Shown: piece by piece, positions 46,187-58,087 of the stretch
Layout of the letters: each line of letters starts with the position of its first letter
How positions within the stretch are numbered: the first letter of the stretch is position 1
DNA from: Margaritifera margaritifera
Lineage: Eukaryota > Mollusca > Bivalvia > Unionida > Margaritiferidae
Assembly (NCBI GenBank): GCA_029931535.1
Contig: JAQPZY010001334.1
Location: forward strand, 434,001 to 498,000
Length of the DNA stretch: 64,000 nucleotides
Reading direction: 5' to 3'
Program-made: the position numbers and the translations under genes
The notes under the pieces: model-generated
Seen by the model: only the letters and a program-made list of their open reading frames with translations
Database searches by the model: none
Told to the model about the DNA's origin: nothing

Positions 46187-46550
46187 ACCGTATATACTCG
46201 CGTAAAATCTCGTTTGTGTATAAGCCGACCCCCAAACTGAATAGACAAAAACATTAAAAAGTGCATGACCCGCGGATTAGCCGACCCATAAAACATCATC
46301 AGTTTTTGTCTAATCTGAATCCCCAGGCCATCCTGTACCAAGGTTTCCTGGCTAACGGCTCCTGTCTAACCCGAATCTCCAGGACCTCCTGTAGCAATGT
46401 TTCCTGGCTAACAGCAATATATACCGGTAGTCAACAAGAAAACTTAAAGATTTTCAATTTTAGACCTTATCCCGCGGATGAGCCATCCCCCCTTGTTCCA
46501 TGCTTTTATTTGTTCCTAAATTATTAAGGTTATGTGCGAGTATATACGGT
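46187..46550. mobile_element. Short inverted-repeat element (MITE-like)
   Basis: A 364-base element with 15-base inverted ends ACCGTATATACTCGC. Inside are related gccgacccc and gcggatgagccatcccc segments and two similar ggtttcctggctaac blocks. It lies 32 bases after exon 16. No coding capacity; no clear target duplication. Confidence 0.7.
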
Positions 46551-46643
46551 ATATGTACTGTTAAGCGTATACTTTCTATTAAGAGTCTCTACGATGCAAG
46601 TGTTTATTATTGAATAGCCTCTGCAGGCCGTAAGAACATGTTT

Positions 46644-47163
46644 ATTACACTATCAAACAGTTTTATATAATCTGCAACAAGAACTGGGGTAACAATGTCA
46701 GTTTGTTTTCACATTCCTCTATGCGTATGATCATGTTTTTCAGTGTAGAACACCTGTGAAGGACATCTCTTTCTTTCATCGCGTGACCGCTGTATTTATC
46801 ACATGACTTTCTACTGCAAGCAAAATGCATGCAAAATGGCAAAAAGGCCCCTATTTCCATAATCAATTGAGCATTCTTTCGTAATAATCAAATGAACAGT
46901 GGTTCAAGTTCACTATCAACCAGTTTTATACAATCTGCAACAAGCACTGATGTAACAATGTCAGGTTGTTGTTGTTTTTTTTCTTACATTCTTATATATG
47001 TATGAGAGTATTTTCCAGTGTAGAACACCTGTGAAGGATATCTCTTTCACCACCTGACTGATGTATTTGATCACATGCCATTTTACTGCGATCATAGTGC
47101 ATGTAAAGTGGCAAAGACTGCACTATTTCCATCGTCACTCGAGAATTATTTCATAATAATCAA
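46644..47163 (+). repeat. Tandem duplication of about 260 bp
   Basis: Segments near 46644-46905 and 46908-47163 share cagttttata-aatctgcaac, tttCAGTGTAGAACACCTGTG, tgcatg and a final cataataatcaa block with moderate divergence. Intronic, upstream of exon 17. Confidence 0.8.
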
Positions 47164-47386
47164 GATAATCATTAATTGCAAGACATTTATGTACTAAATT
47201 TAGCAGTGGTTCAAATTAAGTGTCCCGTAAACAGTACGTTTCGCACTGATCGACCACGAAACATGTGTAACATCTGTAGTCCGATTTCAAGTATAAAGTG
47301 TTGCCATTACCTTTTAGAAATAACAATAATCTTAAAAGAATGCAATGTCTCACCTGCATACAGATGAAACACTTTTTAATTTTCAG

Positions 47387-47861
47387 ATTGGTGAGGCGTA
47401 CCATTTTGACGCCTTTCATGCAGAAACCGTTCCCTGTCGTTCATCCTTCTTTCTAGAGGTTGAAAACGGACACTTCGTTACCGGAGTTAATGATTCATCA
47501 GACGAATCATTTTCAACAGAATCACCGTCGACGTCTACAGTGATAGAAAGTGGTTCTGTATCGTCTTCCTTGAGTACAAGCAATATATTCTACTCAACTA
47601 GTAGTAGTTCATCTGCAACCACCGCCACCACCACCACCACCATCACAGCAATAGCTGTTCAATCCACTACATCAACAACCCAGGTTCCTAATTCCACGAA
47701 TAATACTAAAACTTCTGCAATAAATTCTACAAAAGTGGAATTACCCCTTGACTACGTGGTGAAGATACCAGAGGACTTCCATATTGATGGCATTATAGAG
47801 ACTGTATATCTAGTTGATATTTTTTCCATAGGCCCAACGTATCAGGTCATGCTGTTTCAAG
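47387..47861 (+). CDS. Exon 17: fibro-slime end interrupted by mucin-like Ser/Thr stretch
   Basis: A 475-base exon after ttttcAG. It starts IGEAYHFDAFHAETVPCRSS followed by FFLEVENG, the final GxxYxxDxFHAER..SSxFxxxT block of fibro-slime. About 90 residues of Ser/Thr-rich sequence follow (for example STSNIFYSTSSSSSATTATT) with several NxT sites, a likely O-glycosylated stalk. It ends with structured sequence DYVVKIPEDFHIDGIIETVY. Donor GTaaag, phase 1. Confidence 0.88.
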
Positions 47862-48714
47862 GTAAAGGGAATTAAGTACAAATAAGGATGGAAATAAAAG
47901 AAATCAAGGAACGGATGTTTAACAAAAGCAACAGCAATATAATGTGGAAATATATAACTGATCTAACAGTATTATCTGTAAAAATGTAAAATGTAATTTT
48001 GGACCTCAGCAGTTTATCACCGGGGTCACTTCATTCATGGGCTAAGCCCACGCCCCGTAAGGGTTATTGCAAAGTAATACTTTTTAAAGCCGTACCAGAA
48101 GTAAAACTATTTTTCATAAAAAATAGAAATATTTTGTTGCAATTAATGCAATCTCAAACTACCGTTTGAAGTAGTAGAACTTTCAGTACCCATTTAATTC
48201 TGCTAACAAAACACTATACAGTTTTAAACTACTCAGCTATTCATAGCAGCTCGTAAATATTTTTCTTTTGAATACAGAAAAAACATTAAAAAACATCTTG
48301 CTAATCAGCTGTTGCAGTTTGTGTCACGTGGTTGCCAAAGCAAAAGATATTGTTCTTAAGCAGAGCCGGGACTGGCACTAGTGATCAGGTTTATTCCTCT
48401 TTAAAGGAATGACAGATCCTACTCACAATAAAAATAAATTGAAAGCTATCTATCATGGACACTCAAAGGACCAAAACATTTGTCCTGTATGGTCAAGTGT
48501 CTTTTATATAGAGGTGAAATATGCCTATTGACTTGATGCTATTTATTCATCAATGTTGATCTTTATGGTCTGGTCTCCATGTTATCCACTAAGACAGCTT
48601 TCGATGTAGTAATAATTAGACTTACATGTGAATATACCAACCGTTTAAATAATATGTGAGCTAAATAAGAAAGAAATTGACCACATGTAATTTAAGTTTG
48701 AAATATGTTTATAG

Positions 48715-48837
48715 GGAATGAAGGAAGACACTTCACGCTGAAAAATAACACTGATGAGAATATTGCTGCTGCGTTACCTCCACCACCAGTTAATTATACT
48801 TACACCATGATTCCTGGAACGAACATTTCGTACGTAG
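48715..48837 (+). CDS. Exon 18: linker
   Basis: A 123-base exon after gtttatAG, donor GTtagt. It reads NEGRHFTLKNNTDENIAAAL, then PPPPVNYTYTMIPG. Asn-glycosylation sites and a proline run suggest a flexible linker or the start of the cadherin unit. Phase 1 to phase 1. The intron after it (48838-49841) has one (TA)n tract. Confidence 0.75.
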
Positions 48838-49641
48838 GTTAGTCATCTGGATTTGGTTAACTTTTTCTCGAAACTAACTTTGGTCTTTCTGTCTATTGTA
48901 AACTTTTCTATCTCTTTTTTTCTCTCTCTGTATGTATCCACGTGTACACCTTTCTTCCATAGAACATTCCAGAAGTATATTGGATATTGCACTTAGCTTT
49001 TGATTCACCAAGGAGTACTCCACAATCTTATGATGCAGAACAATCGGTCACTGTATGTGTGTTTTGAAGGATAGACTAAGCTGACTCCAGCTTGAAACAT
49101 GCATCGTCGGTAGAATTGAAAACCCTGCACATTTTAAAGAAACGATCTTATGGAATCTACCGTTTTTTCACAAGTATCAATACGTCATTTTTTTCTAGCG
49201 AACCATTTTGTTTCCATGGGCACATATATTCTTGTTTCTCTAGTTGAAAAAAAAAATTATTGACTCATAAATGTAAACTTTGTTTTGATTGCACTCAGTA
49301 CAATTTTCATTGCTCTTAAATAAAATTGTCTGATTTATGACGTTAAAATGTTGCTTCCTTTAAATTTAGAATTATTTTACTGACTATTTTATAAGATTCC
49401 CAGGCAATTTCAGTGTTTTTGGCCACGAATGTTAATAGCGACATGTGTACAACGTAAAAATATATGTCAGATTAAACGATATTACAAAGTTATATTCTTT
49501 CAAATGACTTTCAAAATCTTGTTTGTATCCCGTCATATACAGCCATCTTCAGATCCTAAAAGTACACAAATACATGTTCAGATTTAATTGCTGACGATTA
49601 ACACAATTGAACGTCACATTTAAATTTGTGTGCATAGTGTA

Positions 49642-49645
<4 letters not shown>

Positions 49646-49703
<58 letters not shown>
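49646..49703 (+). repeat. (TA)n microsatellite
   Basis: Pure TA tract, 140 bases before exon 19. Confidence 0.97.
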
Positions 49704-49705
<2 letters not shown>

Positions 49706-49841
49706 CTTGCTGTCTGTATATTGCGTAGAAGACATATTCAAAGGCAATATACTTTTCTATAAGCGTACAATAATCAAATGAAATGCAAATTATCGCGCAG
49801 AAAAATTATATTTCTGTTTAATATCTGATATTTGCTTCAAG

Positions 49842-50029
49842 CATGTAATAGCCCAGCCTCTGTGCAACCAGACCTGAACGACCCGTCCCCTCAACATTTT
49901 GTTTTCAACTCGACATCCATCCTCCTTACCCTAGCAACTCCCGTCGACCGGGAGTCCGTGGACCGCTACGACCTGGCACTCACTGTTGTCGATACGGGTA
50001 CCTCTCTCACCGGGACGATAGTAGTAACT
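49842..50029 (+). CDS. Exon 19: cadherin-like domain, central part
   Basis: A 188-base exon after gcttcaAG, donor GTgagt. It contains TPVDRESVDRYDLALTVVDT, the LDRE...YxLxVxAxD signature of cadherin repeats, then SLTGTIVVT. Calcium-dependent adhesion is the family role. Phase 1 in, phase 0 out. Confidence 0.9.
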
Positions 50030-50825
50030 GTGAGTAGCATATACGCAATGAAGCACATAATTTACCATTTGATATGTGTAATTTTCAAAAATGTTATATA
50101 CTGATACACTATTTGAAGGTATTTTGAACAATTTTGAAAAGTTAAGAGTACATCATAGCAATTTCTATAATAGATAGAGAGTTTGAGCTCTGTTACCGGA
50201 ACAAAAATAATAAATATGATTAACAAATATTGTTACATGTTATCAATAAACTTAAAAGAGACCGAGAATCGTTTTTCCTTGATTTCACTGAGATTCAAGT
50301 GATGATTTGATGTTACACGATAATTTATCAAGAGATCTTTTACAATCTATAGTCTCGTTATTAGATAGAGGCGTCTCCCTTATCGGAACAATAGTGATGA
50401 ATTAGTAAAACAGCAGGGGAATTGTTTTGTGTAATACCTATTTTGTAGCGAGATGACACAATAATTCTCATGTAAAGAAATTAAGGCGATGGTGAACATT
50501 TAAAATCGGATCGTCACAAAAGTAAATATAGGGATATCTTGTAAAGGTACAACAACAGAGACTGAATATATGTAAAACTTTATTTTTAAACAGATTGTTT
50601 AACTCTGATCTTTGCATGTTTTGGAATAATATCTCAAACAGCATTTTAACACAGATTCTGGAACGTTCAAGTTATTCACGCCATTTAAGAATTATTCATT
50701 ATGTACTGTGTGCATATTTATTAATTGTTAATTAATTGCATCTTTTACACATTTAGCTTCAGCAAGAATAAAAACTCTGAATAATGGTTTCAAATGCTTT
50801 TAATTTATCTCTGTTGTACTAACAG

Positions 50826-50995
50826 ATAAAAATCCAGGACGTCAATGACAATTGCCCAGATGTCGGTGAGCATATACGAAATCTGACTCCTACTCCAGTT
50901 CTTCGAGCAGGGCCAATAGACGATATAAATTCGACGGATGCTGACATCGGAATTAATGCAGAGCTTAAATACTTCATACAATCCATTGTCATCAG
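50826..50995 (+). CDS. Exon 20: cadherin DVNDN linker and next repeat
   Basis: A 170-base exon after ctaacAG, donor GTttgc. It begins IKIQDVNDNCPDVGEHIRNL with the DVNDNxP calcium-binding linker and has STDADIGINAELKY, the DxDxGxNAxLxY motif of the following cadherin repeat. The key calcium ligands are kept. Confidence 0.92.
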
Positions 50996-51460
50996 GTTTG
51001 CAAATAGGATACAAGAAATATTTCGGACAACACGCTTGTATAGGCTTAGGTCGATATTGTTTAGATTATCATATACACCTTTGTGTCTTAGGTCCATAAT
51101 GATTGAATCTACTTCATAAAGTGCACTGATATTATTGAAACGTTGGTAAAATTGCAATCTTGCATTTTTCTCTTTTTAAAATTACAAAAAGTATATTTTA
51201 AAAAATTTGCTTTTGATTAAAGCTCGAACTATAAACTCTAAAGAGTTAATATTCTAGGAAAGGTTATAATAGATATATTTTTCCCAAAATACCATTAACA
51301 AAGTAATTCATTATAAACTCTCTCGTTATACATCATATTTGTACTATCAACACATTATTTGTATCATCTGTAATGTTTTTCTTGAATTTGGAGTTGGGTA
51401 GCTTTTAGCAAAGTAACGCTGAATGATTTTGCTTAATGTGTATCCAATTCGTCTCTAAAG

Positions 51461-51714
51461 ACCACCGGTGGATTATAACAGATCTCTCGACTTATGGCGT
51501 AACATTTACGCCAATACCTCCCTAGCTAGGTTCAGTGTAGTTGCTATTGACAATGGGAACCCTCCACGCGGTACACAGGTATACTACAACGTAACTCTGG
51601 ATAACAGTTGTCTCGTAGACGTGGAATATGGACCGATTGAATACAGTTTTCTGACGGACAACAACACTGGGGAAACATTCCTCAGAACTCCAAAATATTG
51701 GGTACCCTTGTATG
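51461..51714 (+). CDS. Exon 21: cadherin repeat, C-terminal part
   Basis: A 254-base exon after tctaaAG, donor GTaaga. It contains LARFSVVAIDNGNPPRGTQV, the VxAxDxGxPP motif, then YYNVTLDNSCLVDVEYGPIE. The LDRE-like first half is reduced (DYNRSLD), so this repeat may be degenerate. Phase 2 in, phase 1 out. A SINE-like element lies in the next intron. Confidence 0.88.
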
Positions 51715-52080
51715 GTAAGATGTAATTTGTTTGTGTTTTCTTCAATATTGTAAGGATACATTGAAAGTAAATAATAAAGTTTTTGTGCCAAACTTTTGGC
51801 GAACAAGATATAAACGAACAAGAAAAGTTGAATTTTCATTGAAGCATTATTAGGACAAAACCGTTAAAATCACACTGTATATTATTCGTTACGCATATCA
51901 GTCAATTTCAACACAGAGAACTTACAAGACTGTTAGAAACTACAACCCCAAACTAACAAAATATTAAACTATAATCTACCAAAGTATATAAATATAAATA
52001 AATATGATACCACTACTATTGTCTTTAATCTGTAGCATAGAACATACTAATGCTTCAATCATTACTTTTATGTAAATCAG

Positions 52081-52400
52081 AGCCGCGATAGCTCATTGGT
52101 TAGTGTGCCAGATAAAGGACCAGATGGATGCGGGTTCTAATTCTGCCCAGATAGTCCAAATCGGCCGCTGTAAATATGTGTCTGGGCAAGGGACTTTTCT
52201 TGAATTGTCTCAGCAAATTACAACTTTGTGTGTTGATGTGACGTTTAAATCAGACGAAACCAATTCAACTGTGCTAATTTCAAACACTGAATTTGATACA
52301 GCTAGGCTGACATTTTATGGATTCTTTCATGAAATATGTATTTCTCTTTTGTATAAATTTTGTTCTGTCTGTTGTGTCTTTATTGTCAATATTTCTATGT
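52081..52400 (+). mobile_element. SINE-like element with tRNA-derived head
   Basis: The head agccgcgatagctcattggttag resembles an A box and gggttctaattc a B box of an RNA polymerase III promoter. A non-tRNA body follows (tgtctgggcaagggac). The 3' limit near 52400 is a guess. Confidence 0.6.
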
Positions 52401-52463
52401 AAAAAGAAACTTTTTACGATAGGACACCTTCTACATTAAATAGTGCCAATTCGTTTCATATAG

Positions 52464-52580
52464 ATTGCAAAGATTTCCTTGGTATTTCGTCGGGGATAGT
52501 AAGAGATGACCAGTTGTCTGCTTCTTCGTCCGAATACGACACATCTGGGCCTGAGCATGCGCGCCTGAACTCCACTTCAG
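52464..52580 (+). CDS. Exon 22: F5/8 type C (discoidin) domain, N-terminal part
   Basis: A 117-base exon after tcatatAG, donor GTgaag. It reads CKDFLGISSGIVRDDQLSAS, then SGPEHARLNS: the CxxxLGMxSGxIxDxQIxASS...ARLN opening of discoidin domains, which bind glycans, collagen or membranes. Phase 1 to phase 1. Confidence 0.9.
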
Positions 52581-52691
52581 GTGAAGACAATGTTTCTCTT
52601 GTAATATTCATACGTTAAGAGACGGAGAGTTGAGTTGCTGATCGAAAAAACAAAGTAGAGGATATATCAGATATTTCAATATAAATGCACT

Positions 52692-52692
<1 letters not shown>

Positions 52693-52729
<37 letters not shown>

Positions 52730-52730
52730 T
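52693..52730 (+). repeat. (ATA)n microsatellite followed by (GTT)n
   Basis: Triplet tracts in the intron between exons 22 and 23. Confidence 0.95.
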
Positions 52731-53298
52731 GTTGCTGTTGTTGTTGTTGTTGTAACCTTGTTGTTATTTAGGGAAATGTTAGATCAATGTAGTCACTTTT
52801 GAATGCAAAATGTCATAGCAGGATCACAGGTGCCTGAGCGCAGGATATATTTTAGCGCAGTACACTGAAATTACTATGTACTAGTTTTCTTAAATTGCTA
52901 GTTTTGCAAATGTAAATACCTTTTTCACAATATTTCATAAAGCATAACAAAGGCTCGACGAAGAAAAATATAGTTTCAGAACTTAGTCTTAACTTATAAA
53001 GCTTGTTATAGCTGAGATATTTCATTGTGTTCGGTGTAAAACATCTAATTGAAAATCTTAGGGCATATCGATACTGCCTTTATTTAAAGACTATGTCTGA
53101 TAAGTTATGTATTTACTTATGCCTAATAATAGTCCAAGTGACGAAGAAGTCTTCACGAAGATTAAATAAACAAAGACACACGCAATTATTATGAAGTTTT
53201 CTAGGGCAGACATGGATATTAATGTCTACCCTATATAGGATAAAGATAAACAATTTTAGAGCCTTTTTGCTTCACTTTATATTTCATTCTAATTGTAG

Positions 53299-53510
53299 AC
53301 TCATATGCGAACTACACGGGTGGTTGGGTGGCCGATTCCGATGACCCAAACCCTTATTACCAGGTCGACATGGAGGAACCACACAAATTCACTCAGATAC
53401 ACTTACAAGGGAGGCAGGATGCGCATATGTTCGTGACGTCATTCAACATATCTTATAGTGATGATGAAAACTCAGGATTTAATTGGTATTTTAATAGCCT
53501 CAATGAGTCA
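53299..53510 (+). CDS. Exon 23: F5/8 type C domain, middle
   Basis: A 212-base exon after attgtAG, donor GTaagt. It reads GGWVADSDDPNPYYQVDMEE, FTQIHLQGRQD and SFNISYSDDEN, matching the GAWxAxxND...WLQVDL...VTxVxTQGR...YxLxYSxDG core. Followed by an intron with a (TA)n tract. Confidence 0.92.
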
Positions 53511-53609
53511 GTAAGTAATATCCGTTTTAGCTAGTTGGAAATATTAAAAAGCTTGAATCCTAACAGTTTAATGCCATGACATACTTCCAAGCTTTATTTC
53601 TTGACTGTG

Positions 53610-53613
<4 letters not shown>

Positions 53614-53692
<79 letters not shown>
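53614..53692 (+). repeat. (TA)n microsatellite
   Basis: Pure TA tract in the intron between exons 23 and 24. Confidence 0.97.
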
Positions 53693-53694
<2 letters not shown>

Positions 53695-54035
53695 CAAATA
53701 TTTACAAGCAGACATAAGATACTAATTGTACAAATATGTAAATTAATGATTAAAATTGGTGTTTTTCATAACGTATATTCATGTATAGAAAACTAATGGA
53801 CAAAATTTGCATAATTGCGTATGGACAAGAGAAACATTTCATTAGCGTCAACTATGCATGTGTGCGTGTGCGTGTGTGTAGTAATAGTAGGCTTACTTTT
53901 GCATGCTAGAAATATACAACTATTTTGTCACTGCCGTTTTTGGTAAAATTCTGTTGTTCTACTGATGACACGATTGTGAGTCCCAATTTTCATTTTGTGA
54001 ATATCATTCAAAATATGGGTTGTTTTCTTGCTCAG

Positions 54036-54198
54036 ATTTTTGTTGGGAACACAAACTGGTCCTCATCAGAGATAGTAACAGTTGATCTTGTCCCTCCAAT
54101 TCTTGGTAGAATAATAAGAATACATCCAAGGAAGTGGGTTGGTGGAATCTCACTTCGTCTTGAGCTTTCTGGCTGCTCACAAGCAAAACAACTTTTCT
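54036..54198 (+). CDS. Exon 24: F5/8 type C domain, C-terminal part
   Basis: A 163-base exon after ttgctcAG, donor GTaagt. It starts IFVGNTNWSSSEIV and ends LGRIIRIHPRKWVGGISLRL followed by ELSGC, the conserved F.GN....ARYIRI.P..W...I.LRxELxGC end of the domain. Confidence 0.92.
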
Positions 54199-54576
54199 GT
54201 AAGTAGATCTAAATATACAAGGATCATTTTCTAGGTGAAAACAGACGAATTCTATTTTTGTAACCAAAAGTTACGAAGGCCATGAAGTAAGAAGGTCATG
54301 TAATGTTTTCACACAAAACTAACAGTTAAACAATCATTTAAAAATATCTACGGGCAATAACATACGAAGAAGTGATTATCTTATTCATCTAACAAATTTA
54401 TTTCCAAATAGTGTCTGTGTGTGGGGGGGGGGGGGGGGAAGAGTGCTAAATTGACTCGTACATTTTTTATTGAACATAAGTCAACTAATTTCAATCTACG
54501 TGAATATGTAGATTTTTGGTTGTTTATTTTGATCATTTTAATTCTAGATCATATTGACAAATCCTTTGCATTTCAG

Positions 54577-54746
54577 ATGATACCACGTGTGTTCGATGTT
54601 ACACAAGCTATTACTGCGTGGGTGACGGAGCAAAGCGACCGTGCGGCCGCTGTGATCCACCCCAGGAAACTAGTACTTGCGGTCGTAACCCCACAGAACA
54701 TTCGTTTGGATTAGCCTCAGAATGTGCTGCATGTCCAAAAGGATGA
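54577..54746 (+). CDS. Exon 25: cysteine-rich module ending in an in-frame TGA
   Basis: A 170-base exon after catttcAG with ten cysteines: TCVRCYTSYYCVGDGAKRPC, GRCDPPQETSTCGRN and SECAACPKG. The donor GTaaga follows directly after codon TGA (54744-54746), where CPKGW would be expected by analogy with CPKGW-x-C modules; the next exon opens ICHDGY. No other donor nearby restores phase. The TGA may be a recent nonsense mutation, an assembly error or an RNA-edited site. Confidence 0.85.
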
Positions 54747-55264
54747 GTAAGATGCACAGCCTAGATACCTCTTCCTTGTCTGATGGGAGGAACTCTTTAT
54801 TTTTGTTCAGAATATGAAAAGAACGATTATATTGACAATTAAGAGTGGAATACAAAATTAAGTCGAATTCAAACACTGGCATATTGCAAACAGATCTATA
54901 TGATGGTATCCTAAACATCTCCTGAACAAAACTAAATCAGATGTATAAATATTTCCAGGAGAGTCTAATTTAATTTTATTGATTCAAGGTTTTTCCGCTT
55001 TCTTCCTGAAACTCACAAACATATTTTCTTTGTACACAATATATGTTAACTCTGTCAAATAGTGCGATGCAATAGGTAACATGAAACGAAAAATGAAGTT
55101 TGATTATGCTAATGTGAAAAATAGATTAATAACTGAAAAAGACGATTCAGAACAGAAAGTATTGGTATAATTTGTGTCGATGTTGAATCCTCATAAGTAA
55201 ATAGTTACCTACTTAGAGCAGTCGTACTGTTTTTAATGCTTCTGTAGACTTCTCTCTTTTTCAG

Positions 55265-55427
55265 ATTTGTCATGATGGATACGCATCCATATGTCCAGAA
55301 AATCATTATGCTATATGCAGTGATACATTCTGTCCGGATAATTGTACCAAATGTGAACCAGGGTCAGTGTGCAGGGATGGAATACAATATGTTTGTGACA
55401 TAGGAACATTTGCCAATAGCTCGTCCC
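55265..55427 (+). CDS. Exon 26: cysteine-rich module
   Basis: A 163-base exon after tttttcAG, donor GTaagt. It reads ICHDGYASICPENHYAICSD, TFCPDNCTKCEPGSVCRDG and VCDIGTFANSSS. The Cys spacing continues that of exon 25. Phase 0 in, phase 1 out. The next intron (55428-58087) holds a 12-copy minisatellite, a (TTA)n and a SINE-like element. Confidence 0.88.
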
Positions 55428-56223
55428 GTAAGTAAACTGCTGTCGTAACATGCATCACGTGTACTTTCTCATGAATTATCATCATCATCATCACCATCTT
55501 TATTGAATGTCTCCCTCATAAATGAGTATAATCGCACTTAGGAGAAAGTTGCAACATGTATGTCGCACGGGCTGCTCATTTTATACAGTATGAAAAGCTG
55601 ATTTTGCACAATAGGCCTATTCTGTAATTGGCGGTGTGTCGATCATCAGATACTTCATGGGCGTTCAGTACTTTTCAGCGAGCGATGAAAACACAGGACT
55701 GTGAAGTTTAGTCACCAAAAGACACGCGCAAGCATTGTAAAAAACAAGTAAACACTGTTTGTATAAACCCGACCATAATATATAATAAACAGAGATAATG
55801 TATGAAAGCGACGGATGTAAACAAGCATACCCTGCTGAACTTTGGATCGATTCACGAGCAAGTAATTATTCCATTTACCAGCATAGATTTTTGTGATACC
55901 AGCATAAACTCAAAGCAATTTCAATAATGTACAATACTGGAGAGACTAAGTCATGTGTACATTAAGTTTATGATTTCCTTTTAATTTCAATGATATCATT
56001 GGCCATTAGTGTTAGATTGAAACTGTATTGCAAATTCATGTTTATATGTTGTTTTGTGTGTAATAATTCATTTGTCTTTGATACTGTTTGTGAGATATTT
56101 TCATGTTTTTATATGTTGTCTGAATGCAAACTTTGTTTTGGGGTTTTTTAACAAACGCCTTTATGTGTTAACGTTATGTTGTAAAGCGCTTAGAGCTTTT
56201 AAAAGAATAAACGCTCTGTTAAG

Positions 56224-56224
<1 letters not shown>

Positions 56225-56257
<33 letters not shown>

Positions 56258-56258
56258 C
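56225..56258 (+). repeat. (TTA)n microsatellite
   Basis: Triplet tract directly upstream of the 49-bp minisatellite. Confidence 0.95.
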
Positions 56259-56284
56259 ATGTTTCACAAATAGGACTTAATTTA

Positions 56285-56885
56285 TAAAAACAGTAAAAGT
56301 GTTAGAAAGGAAAACATTTAAATACTAAGTTATAATAACAGTAAAAGTGTTAGAAAGGAAAACATTTAAATACTAAATTATAATAACAGGAAAAGTGTTA
56401 GAAAGAAAAACATGTTAAGACTAAATTATAATAACAGTAAAAGTGTTAGAAAGGAAAACATTTAAATACTAAATTATAATAACAGGAAAAGGAAAACATT
56501 TAAATACTAAATTATAATAACAGTAAAAGTGTTAGAAAGGAAAACATTTTAAGACTAAGTTACAATAACAGTAAAAGTGTTAGAAAGGAAAACATTTAAA
56601 TACTAAATTATAATAACAGGAAAAATGTTAGAAAGGAAAACATTTAAATACTAAATTATAATAGCAGGAAAAGTGTTAGAAAGGAAAACATTTAAATACT
56701 AAATTATAATAACAGGAAAAGTGTTAGAAAGGAAAACATTTGAAGACTAAGTTATAATAACAGTAAAAGTGTTAGAAAGGAAAACATTTTAAGACTAAGT
56801 TTTAATAACAGCAAAAGTGTTAGAAAGGAAAACATTTTTAAGACTAAATTATAATAACAGTAAAAGTGTTAGAACGGAAAACACT
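56285..56885 (+). repeat. Minisatellite, about 49 bp x 12
   Basis: Units built from ataataacagtaaaagtgtt, agaaaggaaaacatttaaat and actaaatt, with point changes and one truncated copy near 56490. Intronic. Confidence 0.93.
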
Positions 56886-57721
56886 TTATTCATTGTGCCC
56901 TATCCTTTCCGATCTAAATTCGAAAGGCAAAAGTTATTGGCGGTCTATAAGGTCGCAGAAAATGTCAGTTTTATATTTGCCGATTTTAAGTACAGTGATC
57001 AATCTTCATTGTTCCAAAGTTAACACATTTAGATCAGATTTTACTGTTTATTTTTTTTACAAATGTACATAATATAAATCTGTACCAATAATACACACGC
57101 ACACACACATACACCTTCCGGTGAAGTAAAAGAGTTATACAAGACAAAAATGTGGAGGGAATGAGCCTTATTCTTTTATGTTGAGAAACCCATTGGATTC
57201 TGCATTATAGTATTCCCTTCACATTTAACTGCATCGCATTTTATAAGAAATGAACAAACATTTGGGGGAGGGGGAGGGGTGATGGAAAGGCAATTTACTA
57301 TTTCACAATTAAATAACAACGAATGCTATGTTTTACTAAAAACAAAGCACAACGTTAAATTATGTGTGTTCTTTAACTTTTAAGCGTTTGCTTTTATTGA
57401 TAATCATCTTCCTGGGAGGACATTGTGAAATAAAATATAAAAAAGAAACAAGTTAACAGTCCGTTCAAATTAAAATGAAATGATTAGCAGCTAACATCAA
57501 TTAATGTACATCAAATAACGCCCAAACTAAATATTATAAATTTGTTATCTCCCATTATCATCCAAATGGAAAGTAATTTTACAAAGCTTTAATAGTTTGA
57601 TAAGCTACAGATTTTGGTCCTTCTTTGTATTGTCTTTACAGTCTCATTGTTGTGTTGAGTATAAGGGTCCCAGACTGTTGAGGAATGTTCCAAAATTGAA
57701 CGAACAATGGTCTTGTAAGCA

Positions 57722-57850
57722 TGAGCCGCGGTAGCTTAGTTGGTAGAGCGTCGGACTTGTAATCCAACGGTCTGCCTGGGTTGGATGCTTCATTTTGTCC
57801 TTCGTCTGAGTAATAAAGCCAAGTGCTGTCACGGTCAACAAACAAGCAAC
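57722..57850 (+). mobile_element. SINE head or tRNA-like fragment
   Basis: The sequence gagccgcggtagcttagttgg with a B-box-like ggtctgcctgggttggatgc resembles a degenerate tRNA. The 3' part does not pair back to the 5' acceptor, so it is not called as a tRNA gene. Confidence 0.5.
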
Positions 57851-58087
57851 CGTCTCTACCAATTTTATTCTAACTTTTAACTTGATTTTCCCCCTATTCC
57901 TTTTATTCGGTTTGACTGAGAACCCACATACATTCTGATCGTGAAATAGCATGTTTCCTTTCATATTTATATCCAGTAATTACCAATTTACGATGTTATC
58001 TATTAGTTGTTCAGAATCGCTGCGCATTCCATCGTTACCTTGATGGTTACATTCCGCTCAGTCTTTTTCATTTATATTGCTTTCCAG

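Noticed and set aside
57722..57795. Functional tRNA gene
   Set aside because: A and B boxes are present but the 3' half does not form an acceptor or T arm; more likely a SINE head.
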